Shown here: positions 40,704 to 49,858 of the stretch, in pieces
Position numbering within the stretch: position 1 is the first letter of the stretch
Layout of the letters: each line of letters begins with the position of its first letter
DNA from: Arcobacter cryaerophilus gv. crypticus
Lineage (GTDB): Bacteria; Campylobacterota; Campylobacteria; Campylobacterales; Arcobacteraceae
NCBI RefSeq assembly: GCF_002993025.1
Contig: NZ_NXGI01000005.1
Span: forward strand, 62,001-126,000
Direction of reading: 5' to 3'
Length of the DNA: 64,000 bases
The notes under the pieces: model-generated
Seen by the model: only the letters and a program-made list of their open reading frames with translations
What the model was told of the DNA's origin: nothing
The model's database searches: none
Program-made: the position numbers and the translations under genes

Positions 40704-42008
40704 ATGAGTAAAAAACTATTTATACAAACTTTAGGTTGTCAAATGAATGACACCGATAGTAAACATATTCAAGCAGAACTTGAGAAACACAAAGGCTATA
40801 GTTCTACACAAAATATTGAAGATGCTGATTTAATTATTATAAATACTTGTTCTGTTCGAGAAAAACCAGTTCAAAGACTATTTTCTGAAATTGGACAATT
40901 TAATAAGAAAAAAAAAGATGGTGCAAAAATTGGTGTTTGTGGATGTACAGCTTCTCATTTAGGTGAAGATATTATAAAAAGAGCTCCTTATGTTGATTTT
41001 GTTTTAGGTGCTAGAAATATTTCAAAAATCAAAGATGTTGTTGATATAAAAGGCTCTGTTGAAATCAGTATTGAAAATGATGACTCTCAATATGAGTTTG
41101 CTATAGCAAATAACAACAACTTTAGGACAAGTGTAAATATTTCTGTTGGTTGCGATAAAGAGTGTACATATTGTATAGTTCCTAGCACAAGAGGTGATGA
41201 GATATCTATTCCACCTTTTATGATAGTTTCACAAATACAAAAAGCTGTTGATAATGGTGTTGTTGAAGTTGCACTTTTGGGACAAAATGTAAACTCTTAT
41301 GGAAAAAGATTTAGTAATAATACAGCTAAATATAGCTTCACACAACTTCTTCAAGATATATCAAAAATAGATGGTTTAAAACGAATTAGATTTACATCTC
41401 CTCATCCACTTCATATGGATGATGATTTTATAGAAGAGTTTGCAAGAAATCCAAAAATCTCAAAATGTATTCATATGCCATTACAAAGTGGTTCTTCAAA
41501 TATTTTAAAAGCTATGAAAAGAGGATATACAAAAGAGTGGTTTTTAAATAGAGCTTTAAAAATGAGAGAGTTAATTCCTGATTTAAGAATTACAACAGAT
41601 ATTATTGTAGCGTTTCCAGGTGAAACACATGAGGATTTTTTAGATACTTTAGATGTTGTAAATCAAGTAAAATTTGATCAAATATTTAACTTCAAATACT
41701 CTCCTAGACCAAATACAAAAGCACTTGAATTAAAAGATTTAGAAATAGAAGACAGTATTGGAAGTGAAAGACTTGATGAACTAATAGAACTTCATAAAAG
41801 ATATTTAGAAAAATCAATGCCTGATATGATTGGAAAAACAGTAAATGTTTTAGTTGAGAGTTTAAAACCAAATGGTGAAGTAAGTGGATATACAGATAAT
41901 TACTTTTTGGTATTTACAAAAGGAAGCGATGAATTACTTGGAAAATTTGTAAATGTAAAAATTACAAGTGCAACAAGAACAGCTTTAAAAGGCGAAATTG
42001 TAGAGTAA
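40704..42008 (+). CDS. miaB: tRNA-2-methylthio-N6-dimethylallyladenosine synthase
   Basis: Radical-SAM methylthiotransferase acting on i6A37 of tRNA. Three auxiliary-cluster cysteines are in LGCQMNDTDS, NTCSVREK and VCGCTASH; the radical-SAM triad is CDKECTYCIVPSTRG. A TRAM domain ends the protein (GKTVNVLVESLKPNGEVSG). I chose ATG 40704 (434 residues) over an upstream GTG at 40692 because homologues begin at this point; neither has a clear ribosome binding site, so coupling to the upstream gene is possible. Confidence 0.95.
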   Translation: MSKKLFIQTLGCQMNDTDSKHIQAELEKHKGYSSTQNIEDADLIIINTCSVREKPVQRLFSEIGQFNKKKKDGAKIGVCGCTASHLGEDIIKRAPYVDFVLGARNISKIKDVVDIKGSVEISIENDDSQYEFAIANNNNFRTSVNISVGCDKECTYCIVPSTRGDEISIPPFMIVSQIQKAVDNGVVEVALLGQNVNSYGKRFSNNTAKYSFTQLLQDISKIDGLKRIRFTSPHPLHMDDDFIEEFARNPKISKCIHMPLQSGSSNILKAMKRGYTKEWFLNRALKMRELIPDLRITTDIIVAFPGETHEDFLDTLDVVNQVKFDQIFNFKYSPRPNTKALELKDLEIEDSIGSERLDELIELHKRYLEKSMPDMIGKTVNVLVESLKPNGEVSGYTDNYFLVFTKGSDELLGKFVNVKITSATRTALKGEIVE

Positions 42009-42619
42009 TGTGGAAGTCAATCAAAAAAAAGTATGCTCCATATTTGTTATATTTAATAGCAAAATTTATTTATGCAACAAATAAGAAAGTTTATCACCAT
42101 CCTAAAGATGACAAAGAACCTTTTGTTTTATGTATGTGGCATGGTGATTTACTTTCACAAATCTTCAACTATCATCACTTTAGAAGAGGTTGGGTTGTAA
42201 AAGCAATAATAAGTGAAAATAGAGATGGAGAGATTATTACAAAAACAGCAGAACTTTTTAATTGTGGTGCAGTTCGTGGTTCTAGCTCAAATGGTGCTTC
42301 AAAAGTTTTAATAAGAGCATTAAAAGAGTTAAAAGTTGGGAATGACCTTGCTATAACTCCTGATGGTCCTAGAGGTCCTAGATATAGTATTGCAGATGGC
42401 GTTGTAATAATTTCACAAAAAAGCGGAAAAAATATTAGATGTTTTAATGCCATACCTTCAAAATATTGGCAGTTTAAATCATGGGATAAATTTGTATTAC
42501 CAAAACCTTTTGGTAAAATAGATTTTTACATAAGCGAACCTTTTAGTGTAAAAGATATGGAACTAGAAGATGCAAAATCTTTAATAAAAACAAAGATGTT
42601 GCAATACTCTTTAATATAA
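42008..42619 (+). CDS. Lysophospholipid acyltransferase family protein (DUF374)
   Basis: 203-residue protein of the DUF374 acyltransferase-like family. The conserved CMWHGDLL (HX4D-type variant), SENRDGEIITKTA, RGSSSNGASKVLIRALKEL and ITPDGPRGPRYSI motifs are present. It probably acts on lipid A or phospholipid acylation, but the acceptor is unknown. It overlaps miaB by one base (TAATG), the same pair as HP0269-HP0270 in H. pylori. Confidence 0.88.
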   Translation: MWKSIKKKYAPYLLYLIAKFIYATNKKVYHHPKDDKEPFVLCMWHGDLLSQIFNYHHFRRGWVVKAIISENRDGEIITKTAELFNCGAVRGSSSNGASKVLIRALKELKVGNDLAITPDGPRGPRYSIADGVVIISQKSGKNIRCFNAIPSKYWQFKSWDKFVLPKPFGKIDFYISEPFSVKDMELEDAKSLIKTKMLQYSLI

Positions 42620-42632
42620 AATAGGAAAAAAA

Positions 42633-44207
42633 ATGTTTAAAAAAGAGACTATGTTTATAAATGTTGTAAAACAAAACAACAACCTAAAAGTTGAGTATAA
42701 AAAATATATAAATAACAAAGAAATAAGTGAAGACCACTCAACATTTTTACTAGATGGAGATATTCTTCCAGATAATATTGTCCAAAAATTAAATAATCTA
42801 CAAAATGAAAATGATTTAAGCTATATATCGACTCTACTTTTAAGTGATACAACTAAATTAATTCCAAAATCAATATCACCAAAAGTAAAAGATTGTGAAA
42901 TTATAAATTTCAATGATGCTTACGATATTATTGTATTAAAAACAACACTATTTGAAACACAAAATTATTTTGGAAAAACTGGAATTGATTATATATATTC
43001 AGCTTTTCACATAATGAATGCTCATATTCAAAAACAAAGTTCAAAAAATGAACTTCTATTTTTTATATACAACGACCGAGCTTATATTTTAATAGTAGAT
43101 AAAAATAGTAAGATAGTTTACAATGAAGTTGTAGACTTGCTAACTTTTGATGCTGTAAAAAGAACACATTTTTATGAAGACAATTTAGAGGGTCAAAAAC
43201 TTTTTGATGAACTTTATTACCTTGAATTAAGTGAACTTTTACAAAAAATTCTAAAAAATTTTCATGAGTCTCAAAAAGATATTTTTATACAAAAAATCTC
43301 TTTTTTGTTTGCTTTACGAAATCTTACAAAAGAGCAATTAACAAATCTAAGCCTTGAATTGATGTTGAAAGTAGATGATTATAGCGTTGATATTAATGAT
43401 GAACTTTTTAGCTTATCACGAAATCAAAATGTTTTAAAAAGTTTTGTAGTTCCAAGAAAAAAGAAGAAAAAAAAGGATTCTAGATATATTTTTGTATTTA
43501 TTCTATTTGCTATGATGTTTTATGGTGGATACAAAATTTACAATATGATAGATTTTAGAAAAATCGGAATAAACTTAAATCTAATAGAAGCAAATAAAAC
43601 TATAAATCTTGAAAAACTTCCTGATCATATTTTAAACAACAGCAAAATTGAGCATAGAATAAAAGCTATTTTTAATACTACTCCACAAAATGTAATGATA
43701 AATGAGTTAGTTTTAAAAAATAAAATATTAGAGCTAAAAGTTACATCAAAAGATAATGAAAATCTAGATTTATTAAAACAATCTCTAAGCGCTATATATC
43801 AAATTGTTGAGACAAAAAAACTAGATGAAAAACAAGATAGTAATTTTGAAGCAATAGTTGTAGCAAAAGATGAATTAGAGATTAAAGATCTTGTATATGG
43901 AATATTCACAAAAGATTATTTACAAGATGAACTTTTTGATAAAGATAGTATAAATGAGCAGTTAAAAATCCTTTTACCAGAACACTCTATCATAAAATAT
44001 ATCGAAACATACAATGCAAATAAGGTTGAAATTTTTACTTATAGCGTAAACACTATTATAAAAGAACCAAAAGATTTATTTAATATCTTTACAAATATAA
44101 ATAGTGAGTTGTACTCAATAACTATTTCAAAACCTATTTTGATGAAAAATACAAATTTAGGAATAGAAGTTGATTTTATTATAGAGTTTAATCAACTAAA
44201 AAATTAA
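42633..44207 (+). CDS. Bitopic membrane protein of unknown function (PilM/PilN- or GspL-like layout)
   Basis: 524 residues. About 280 cytoplasmic residues, a Lys-rich stretch (RKKKKKKD) that obeys the positive-inside rule, one transmembrane helix (about 284-302, YIFVFILFAMMFYGGYKIY), then about 220 periplasmic residues. The region TPQNVMINELVLKNKILELK followed by an alpha-beta unit looks like the ferredoxin-like fold of PilN, and a second similar unit follows. This layout recalls GspL or PilM-PilN, but I cannot identify the family from sequence alone. It follows the acyltransferase by 13 bp. Confidence 0.7.
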   Translation: MFKKETMFINVVKQNNNLKVEYKKYINNKEISEDHSTFLLDGDILPDNIVQKLNNLQNENDLSYISTLLLSDTTKLIPKSISPKVKDCEIINFNDAYDIIVLKTTLFETQNYFGKTGIDYIYSAFHIMNAHIQKQSSKNELLFFIYNDRAYILIVDKNSKIVYNEVVDLLTFDAVKRTHFYEDNLEGQKLFDELYYLELSELLQKILKNFHESQKDIFIQKISFLFALRNLTKEQLTNLSLELMLKVDDYSVDINDELFSLSRNQNVLKSFVVPRKKKKKKDSRYIFVFILFAMMFYGGYKIYNMIDFRKIGINLNLIEANKTINLEKLPDHILNNSKIEHRIKAIFNTTPQNVMINELVLKNKILELKVTSKDNENLDLLKQSLSAIYQIVETKKLDEKQDSNFEAIVVAKDELEIKDLVYGIFTKDYLQDELFDKDSINEQLKILLPEHSIIKYIETYNANKVEIFTYSVNTIIKEPKDLFNIFTNINSELYSITISKPILMKNTNLGIEVDFIIEFNQLKN

Positions 44208-44228
44208 GAAATTTATCTATTTTAAACT

Positions 44229-44272
44229 AAGTTGTTGTTCTTTTAGTATTTTGGCTTTAGAACATACAACTT
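44229..44272. terminator. Imperfect convergent hairpin at the mltA 3' end
   Basis: Arms at 44229-44241 and 44259-44272 pair with small bulges, with a 17-base loop. The right arm lies within the mltA coding end. It is a plausible but imperfect stop for the upstream + strand gene. Confidence 0.4.
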
Positions 44273-45370
44273 ACCTTTTTCCTTCATTCTTCCAGCATAG
44301 TTTAAAGCTTCAGGACCAAATCCCCAAAAAAAGTCAGCTCTTATTTCACCTTTAATTGCACCACCAACATCTGCTGCAACTGTGAGTTTATTTATAGGTT
44401 CTTTTGAAATAGGATTTTGTGTATTTAAAAAAACAGGCATTCCCAAAGGAATATATGTTCTATCAACGGCTATATTTCTTTTTGGAGTTAAAACAGTATT
44501 TAAGGCTCCTGTAGCTCCTTGATTTGCAACTTTAAAAAAAACATAACTCTCATTTATATTTAAAATATCATCTATTTTTGAAGGATTTTTCAATAACTCT
44601 TCTTTTATAGCTTGAACACTTATTTCATCTTTTGAAATTATCTCATTATCAATAAAATATCTTCCAATACTTTTATACTCTCGTCCATTTTGTCCAGCAT
44701 ATCCAATATTTAGAACTTCTCCTGAATCAAGTTGTATTTTTCCACTTCCTTGAACTTGTAAAAAAAATAGATCTATTTTATCATCTACATAAGCTATTGG
44801 CTCAAGGTTTTTATTGTTTGGATTTTTTTCTATAGAAGCTCTTGTATCATAAGGAAGAATTTTTTTACCAACTTTTTTTCCAATATTTTTATAACCTTGT
44901 AAACTATTTGTATTTGAAAGAACTAAATCTTTTGGGATTTTATAAACTGGATATTTATATCTTTGAGTCTTTATCAAACTTCCATATAAAAGTGGCTCAT
45001 AATAACCTGTTATCATTCCCTCATCTTTTAAATTATTATCATAAAGTTTATATGCATGAAAGTTTGATACAAAAAACATTGCTCCATCATTTGTATGCTG
45101 TGCTTTTTGGCAAACATTTTTTAACTCTTCATATCTTTGCGATTTTTGACAATCTTTTTTGAAAACTTCTAAAGCATGATTTAAATCATCATCAAAAAAA
45201 CCTTTTATTTGAGAAAAAGGGACTTGTTGCATTCCATTTAAAATATCTTTTTCATATTTTGATTCAAGACTATTTTGTGGATATTTTTTTTCTATTTTTA
45301 TATTTTCATCTTTTTTTGAACAAGCTGTTACTAAAAAAATAAGCAAACCTAGAAATATTAAATTTTTCAT
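44243..45370 (-). CDS. mltA: Membrane-bound lytic murein transglycosylase A
   Basis: Outer-membrane lipoprotein that cleaves glycan strands of peptidoglycan. A lipoprotein signal ends in the lipobox VTAC (cysteine at residue 17). The MltA barrel shows MITGYYEPLLYGS and FFLQVQGSGKIQLDSG, and the C-terminal 3D domain has RNIAVDRTYIPLGMPVF, TVAADVGGAIKG and RADFFWGFG, which holds the catalytic aspartates. Length 375 is normal. It overlaps the zinc-ribbon gene by 4 bp. Confidence 0.95.
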   Translation of the reverse strand: MKNLIFLGLLIFLVTACSKKDENIKIEKKYPQNSLESKYEKDILNGMQQVPFSQIKGFFDDDLNHALEVFKKDCQKSQRYEELKNVCQKAQHTNDGAMFFVSNFHAYKLYDNNLKDEGMITGYYEPLLYGSLIKTQRYKYPVYKIPKDLVLSNTNSLQGYKNIGKKVGKKILPYDTRASIEKNPNNKNLEPIAYVDDKIDLFFLQVQGSGKIQLDSGEVLNIGYAGQNGREYKSIGRYFIDNEIISKDEISVQAIKEELLKNPSKIDDILNINESYVFFKVANQGATGALNTVLTPKRNIAVDRTYIPLGMPVFLNTQNPISKEPINKLTVAADVGGAIKGEIRADFFWGFGPEALNYAGRMKEKGKLYVLKPKY

Positions 45371-45669
45371 ATATTACACTCCATTTGAGAATTTATTGAA
45401 TGTATCTCTTTTAAACCACAACTTGTACATAAAAATTCTACATCTTTTATGCCAGAGCAACCATGATATTTTAAAACGTTTGTTTTTATTATCTCTTGTG
45501 TAAAATTTGTATCACTATTTTTATCAAAAAATACTTTTTTTGTCTCTAAACAACTAGGACAAGTACCACTTAATAGTGAAAAAAGATGATTTTGTTTTGA
45601 TTTAAAAAAGATATATATTAGAAGTACTACTACTATAAAAAGAATAAAAATATAAATAAGTGTTTGCAT
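45367..45669 (-). CDS. Small membrane-anchored zinc-ribbon protein
   Basis: 100 residues: an N-terminal transmembrane helix (about 4-22), then a possible zinc ribbon formed by CPSC (near 37-40) and CTSC (near 82-85), plus another cysteine at HGCSG. I do not recognise a named family. It is translationally coupled (ATGA) to mltA and lies just downstream of dnaK (11 bp), so it may be read from the heat-shock operon. Confidence 0.7.
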   Translation of the reverse strand: MQTLIYIFILFIVVVLLIYIFFKSKQNHLFSLLSGTCPSCLETKKVFFDKNSDTNFTQEIIKTNVLKYHGCSGIKDVEFLCTSCGLKEIHSINSQMECNI

Positions 45670-45680
45670 AAGGCAGAGTT

Positions 45681-47564
45681 TTACTCTACCTCAGCATCGA
45701 TAACATCGTCATCTTTTTTTGCTTTTTGATTTGCATCTGCTCCAGAAGCAGCATCACCATCTTTTTTATACATAGCTTCAGCTAATTTATGAGATTTTTC
45801 AGTTAAAACTTTTAACTTCTCTTCAATTTGCTCTTTTGTAGCATTTTCATCTTTTAAAGTCTCTTCTAAATCAGCTGCTGCATCAATAATAGCTTTTTTA
45901 TCTTCTTCACTAACTACATTTTCATTCTCTTCTAAAGTTTTTTTAGTAGAGTGAAGCATTGCATCTGCTTGATTTCTTACTTCAATTAATGCTTTTTTCT
46001 TAGCATCAACATCTTTATTTGCTTCAGCTTCAGCAACCATTTTTGCAATTTCATCATCACTTAATCCAGAACTTCCAGAAATAGTAATTTTATTCTCTTT
46101 TCCAGTTCCTTTATCTTTTGCACTTACATTTAAAACACCATTTGCATCAATATCAAACGTTACTTCAATTTGAGGAACACCTCTTGGAGCTGCTGGGATA
46201 TCTGAAAGTTCAAACATACCTAAAGATTTGTTATCTCTTGCAAACTCTCTCTCACCTTGAGAAACATGAATAGAAACAGCTGGTTGATTATCATCTGCTG
46301 TACTAAATACTTGAGATTTTTTAACTGGAATTGTTGTTCCTTTTTCAATAAGTTTTGTCATAACTCCACCTAAAGTCTCAATTCCTAAAGATAGTGGTGT
46401 AACATCTAGTAATAATACATCTTTAACATCACCTCTTAAAACTCCAGCTTGAACAGCAGCACCAGCAGCTACAACCTCATCAGGGTTTACACCTTTATTT
46501 AAATCTTTTCCAAAGAACTCTCGTACTACTTGGTTTGCTTTTGGTAATCTTGTACTTCCACCAACCATGATAATCTCATCAATATCACCTTTGCTTAAGT
46601 TTGCATCTTTTAAAGCAACTTTTATATGCTCTAAAGTTTCATCTATTAACTTCTCAGTCATAGACTCAAATTTAGCTCTTGTTAAAGATTTTACTAAGTG
46701 AATTGGTCCTGCATTTCCCATAGAAATAAATGGTAGATTAATCTCTGTTGATTCAGCTGATGATAACTCTTTTTTTGCATTTTCAGCAGCATCTTTTAAT
46801 CTTTGAAGTGCCATTTTATCATTTTTAACATCAAAACCATTTTCAGCTTTGAACTCATCTGCTAACCAATCAATTATCTTATTATCAAAATCATCTCCAC
46901 CTAAGAAAGCATTTCCATCTGTACTTAAAACTTCAAAAGTTCCATCTCCAATTTCAAGAACTGTAACGTCAAAAGTTCCTCCACCTAAATCGTAAACTAG
47001 AACTTTCTCTTCACCTTTTTTATCTAAGCCGTATGCAAGAGATGCAGCTGTTGGTTCATTGATGATTCTAAGTACATTTAAACCTGCAATTGTTCCAGCT
47101 TCTTGAGTTGCTTTTCTTTGTGCATCATTAAAATAAGCAGGAACTGTAATAACAGCATCTGTAACACTACTTCCTAAATACTCTTCAGCATCAGCTTTTA
47201 GTTTTCCTAAAATTTTTGCTGAAATCTCTTGTGGAGTATAAACTTTTCCACCAATTTCAACAGCTGCTGCTCCATTTCTATCAACTATTTTATATCCAAC
47301 TTTACTTTGAGCCTCTTTTGCATTTGGTTCATTCATCATTAAACCCATAATTCTTTTAATAGAATATATAGTTTTTTCTGGATTTGTAATAGCTTGTCTT
47401 TTTGCAGGATCTCCTACAAGTACTTCACCTTTATCTGTAAAAGCAACAATAGAAGGAGTTGTATTTTTCCCCTCTTTATTTGGAATAATTTTTGCTTCAC
47501 CATTTTCGTAAACTGCAACACAAGAGTTTGTTGTTCCTAAATCTATACCAATAACTTTACTCAT
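45681..47564 (-). CDS. dnaK: Chaperone protein DnaK (Hsp70)
   Basis: ATP-driven Hsp70 chaperone. ATPase signatures [14 protein letters not shown] (start), [17 protein letters not shown] (near 192) and [16 protein letters not shown] (near 335) are intact, followed by the substrate-binding domain and a flexible acidic tail ending [10 protein letters not shown]. Length 627 is standard. It is the third gene of hrcA-grpE-dnaK, separated from grpE by 151 bp that contain a long inverted repeat. Confidence 0.99.
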   Translation of the reverse strand: MSKVIGIDLGTTNSCVAVYENGEAKIIPNKEGKNTTPSIVAFTDKGEVLVGDPAKRQAITNPEKTIYSIKRIMGLMMNEPNAKEAQSKVGYKIVDRNGAAAVEIGGKVYTPQEISAKILGKLKADAEEYLGSSVTDAVITVPAYFNDAQRKATQEAGTIAGLNVLRIINEPTAASLAYGLDKKGEEKVLVYDLGGGTFDVTVLEIGDGTFEVLSTDGNAFLGGDDFDNKIIDWLADEFKAENGFDVKNDKMALQRLKDAAENAKKELSSAESTEINLPFISMGNAGPIHLVKSLTRAKFESMTEKLIDETLEHIKVALKDANLSKGDIDEIIMVGGSTRLPKANQVVREFFGKDLNKGVNPDEVVAAGAAVQAGVLRGDVKDVLLLDVTPLSLGIETLGGVMTKLIEKGTTIPVKKSQVFSTADDNQPAVSIHVSQGEREFARDNKSLGMFELSDIPAAPRGVPQIEVTFDIDANGVLNVSAKDKGTGKENKITISGSSGLSDDEIAKMVAEAEANKDVDAKKKALIEVRNQADAMLHSTKKTLEENENVVSEEDKKAIIDAAADLEETLKDENATKEQIEEKLKVLTEKSHKLAEAMYKKDGDAASGADANQKAKKDDDVIDAEVE

Positions 47565-47641
47565 TTTTTCTTCCTTTTATTAAGTTTTTTTAATTTTAAA
47601 TTCTATTCATAGTTTATTGACATTTCGGTCAAACAAAACCT

Positions 47642-47718
47642 TAGAAATATTAGATTTTAGACTAGTTCAAGGCAAACCAAAAATTTAACGACGAAATAGT
47701 CAAAATATCTTATTTCTA
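47642..47718 (-). repeat. Imperfect inverted repeat between grpE and dnaK
   Basis: Arms of 22-23 bases (47642-47664 and 47697-47718) can pair with a few mismatches around a 32-base loop. The distal arm includes the grpE stop codon. A separate short inverted repeat TTGAC-N6-GTCAA lies at 47617-47632. Neither has a T-run typical of a terminator, so processing, stabilisation or attenuation of the grpE-dnaK message are all possible. Confidence 0.5.
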
Positions 47719-48291
47719 GTTTGCTATACTAACCATTGATGGTCTTAGCAACCTATCTTTTAACATATAACCTTTTTGTAACTCACTTACAATTTGCCCA
47801 GTTTCATGATTTTGGCTATCTACTTGCATTACAGCATTATGTATATTTGGGTCAAACTCACCAGCTGTATCAACTTTTGTGATATTGTGTTTTTCAAATG
47901 TTGTAATGAAACTTTTAATTGTAAGTTCAATTCCCTCTTTTAGTTTTGGAAGTAACTCTTCAGCACTTAAATCTGCATTTGCAGAGTTTAAAGCCATTTC
48001 CAAAGTATCAAGAGGAGTTAGTAAATCTTTTGCAAATTTTTCACTTGCATAATCAATTGCTTGATATTTTTCTCGTTCTAATCTTTTTTTAATATTTTCA
48101 AAATCAGCATGAACTCTTAAAAATTTCTCTTCACTTTGCTTTAAATCCTCTTCAAGCTTAGAAATAATATCTTCCAAACTCTCCTCTTTTTGTTCTTCTT
48201 TTGCTTCACAACACTCTTTCGAACTTTCACAACAATTTTGTGTATTTTCTATCTCTTCATTTAAAACTTCATCTTGTTTTAATTCGCTCAT
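47716..48291 (-). CDS. grpE: Nucleotide exchange factor GrpE
   Basis: ADP/ATP exchange factor for DnaK. A long N-terminal coiled coil (LEDIISKLEEDLKQSEEKFLR onward) leads to the core region FAKDLLTPLDTLEMAL and the C-terminal beta domain with the GrpE signature (FDPNIHNAVMQVD...GQIVSELQKGYMLKDRLLRPSMVSI). Length 191 is normal. The unstructured N-terminus is unusual: two Cys-Cys pairs at 20-21 and 27-28. It sits 10 bp after hrcA. Confidence 0.96.
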   Translation of the reverse strand: MSELKQDEVLNEEIENTQNCCESSKECCEAKEEQKEESLEDIISKLEEDLKQSEEKFLRVHADFENIKKRLEREKYQAIDYASEKFAKDLLTPLDTLEMALNSANADLSAEELLPKLKEGIELTIKSFITTFEKHNITKVDTAGEFDPNIHNAVMQVDSQNHETGQIVSELQKGYMLKDRLLRPSMVSIAN

Positions 48292-48300
48292 TTTATCTCC

Positions 48301-49092
48301 TTAAAAATTTATAATTTGTTCAAAAAAATATTCATAATCTTTTGATAACTCACCAACAACAAATATTTTATAATCTTCGTTATTGATTTTGCAGAATTTA
48401 CAAATTCCTATGTAATTTTGTGGTAAAAAACCATCAAAATATAGACCCTCTTTTAACTCATCTAAAATCGAGCCTTTTAGAAATCTATTAATTGTAAACT
48501 CATCAAAATCAAAATTTAATGCCAAAGATAAAAACTCTTTGTAATTAAAAATATCAAAATCACTATTTTGTAAAGAGTGGTTTATAGAACTATAAAGCTC
48601 ATAAGCACCAACATCTTTTGATATTTTTAGAATATCTTTCAAAGAACTTTGCAAAAAATCACTCAAAAATTTATATAAAGCTTGGCTAAATTTTATATTT
48701 ACAACAAAAGTTGTAAACTCCAAAATTATATATTTATTTTCAACATTTATAATATTTTGTAAAATATCACTTTTCTCTTTTTTTAAAATAACTGTTAATC
48801 CAATTTTATTAGCCAAAAACTCTATAGCTTTTATATTAACACCAGAAATTGGAAAATTTAGTTTTCCTATCCAATACTGCTTTAAAGCTTCATTTGTAGG
48901 TGTTCTTCCACTACTTATATGCTCTTGAGCTAAAAAACCTTCATCGCCTAATTTTTTAAAATATCCACGAATTGTTGCAGGAGAATACTCTAATTCATAC
49001 ATAGATTTAAGCTCTTTTGAACCTATTGGTTCTAAATGCTCAATATATGCTTTAATAATAGATTGTAATAAGAACTCTTTTTTATCTATCAT
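48301..49092 (-). CDS. hrcA: Heat-inducible transcription repressor HrcA
   Basis: Repressor of class I heat-shock genes. The N-terminal winged-helix region is readable: EPIGSKELKSMYELEYSPATIRGYFKKLGDEGFL (about 18-50) and SSGRTPTNEALKQY. The C-terminal part is diverged and short; 263 residues is usual in Campylobacter and Helicobacter versus about 340 in Firmicutes. It heads the operon hrcA-grpE-dnaK and has a CIRCE-like site in its own leader, so it is probably autoregulated. Confidence 0.94.
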   Translation of the reverse strand: MIDKKEFLLQSIIKAYIEHLEPIGSKELKSMYELEYSPATIRGYFKKLGDEGFLAQEHISSGRTPTNEALKQYWIGKLNFPISGVNIKAIEFLANKIGLTVILKKEKSDILQNIINVENKYIILEFTTFVVNIKFSQALYKFLSDFLQSSLKDILKISKDVGAYELYSSINHSLQNSDFDIFNYKEFLSLALNFDFDEFTINRFLKGSILDELKEGLYFDGFLPQNYIGICKFCKINNEDYKIFVVGELSKDYEYFFEQIINF

Positions 49093-49113
49093 AAATCCTG
49101 CTTTTTCTAAACT

Positions 49114-49140
49114 TTAGCACTCTATCACATAAACTGCTAA
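49114..49140 (-). promoter_or_regulatory. CIRCE-like HrcA operator
   Basis: TTAGCACTC (49114-49122), nine bases, then AACTGCTAA (49132-49140). The first arm matches the CIRCE consensus perfectly; the second matches 7 of 9. It overlaps the expected transcription start of the hrcA promoter and ends 22 bases before the hrcA ATG. Confidence 0.8.
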
Positions 49141-49143
49141 AGA

Positions 49144-49173
49144 ATTATATCTTATTGAGTCAATGTTTGTCAA
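49144..49173 (-). promoter_or_regulatory. Consensus promoter for hrcA-grpE-dnaK
   Basis: On the minus strand, TTGACA (49168-49173) and TATAAT (49144-49149) are separated by 18 bases: a full sigma-70 consensus in both hexamers, rare in this AT-rich genome. Its start site falls inside the CIRCE-like operator, so HrcA would block it. Confidence 0.8.
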
Positions 49174-49207
49174 GTATTTATTCTATAAATTATAAATAGA
49201 TATATTT

Positions 49208-49858
49208 TTACTCATTAAGCTTATAAACTCTATTTAGAATTCTCTCCCATTTGTTGTTGTTTTGCCAATCAATGCTTACAATTTGTGTAAATTTATCTTT
49301 TGTAAATTGATATGAATTTAGTTCATTAAAAGCTACAACAGGAGTTAAATCATCTCTTTTTGAAAAAGGAAGAACTCTAAAACTAAGATTATCTAAAACT
49401 AGTGGAGAAGAGTTTTTATTTTCAACATATAATAAAACCATATGAGTTCCAGCGCTAGCTTCTACATTTACAATTGCCAAATACAAACTCTCTTTTTTTA
49501 CTCCCAGTTCCAAAAGTGTAAAATATTTTGCTATTGCATAATCTTCACAATCTCCAAAACCTTTAATAAAAAACTCTTTGGGTGTCATCCAATAATCATC
49601 TATTCCAACACTTTGACTATCAAATTCAGGTAAAGTTTTATTTATAAAAAAGTTTACTTTCCCTAGTTTTTTATCAATATCAAGATTTTTTGTCTCTTTT
49701 TTAAACTCACTATATTTTTCTAATCTTTTTAAAATAGTTTTCTTTTGTTTTGAATTATTTATTATATTTTTATCTTTTGAGTTTAGTGTAAATTCGTATG
49801 CAAAGCTATTTGTAAAAAATAAAGAGTTTAAAAAGATTAAAAAAACTAATTTTATCAT
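49208..49858 (-). CDS. LapG-type transglutaminase-like cysteine protease (BTLCP, DUF920)
   Basis: 216-residue exported protease: signal peptide (about 1-20, ending SFAYE), then the BTLCP domain. The catalytic triad is complete: C104 in GFGDCEDYA, H139 in AGTHMVLLY, D156 in PLVLDNL; DYWMTPKEFF also matches LapG. Relatives cut the N-terminus of large adhesins and are controlled by a LapD c-di-GMP receptor; neither partner is adjacent. It overlaps truA by 4 bp. Confidence 0.88.
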   Translation of the reverse strand: MIKLVFLIFLNSLFFTNSFAYEFTLNSKDKNIINNSKQKKTILKRLEKYSEFKKETKNLDIDKKLGKVNFFINKTLPEFDSQSVGIDDYWMTPKEFFIKGFGDCEDYAIAKYFTLLELGVKKESLYLAIVNVEASAGTHMVLLYVENKNSSPLVLDNLSFRVLPFSKRDDLTPVVAFNELNSYQFTKDKFTQIVSIDWQNNNKWERILNRVYKLNE

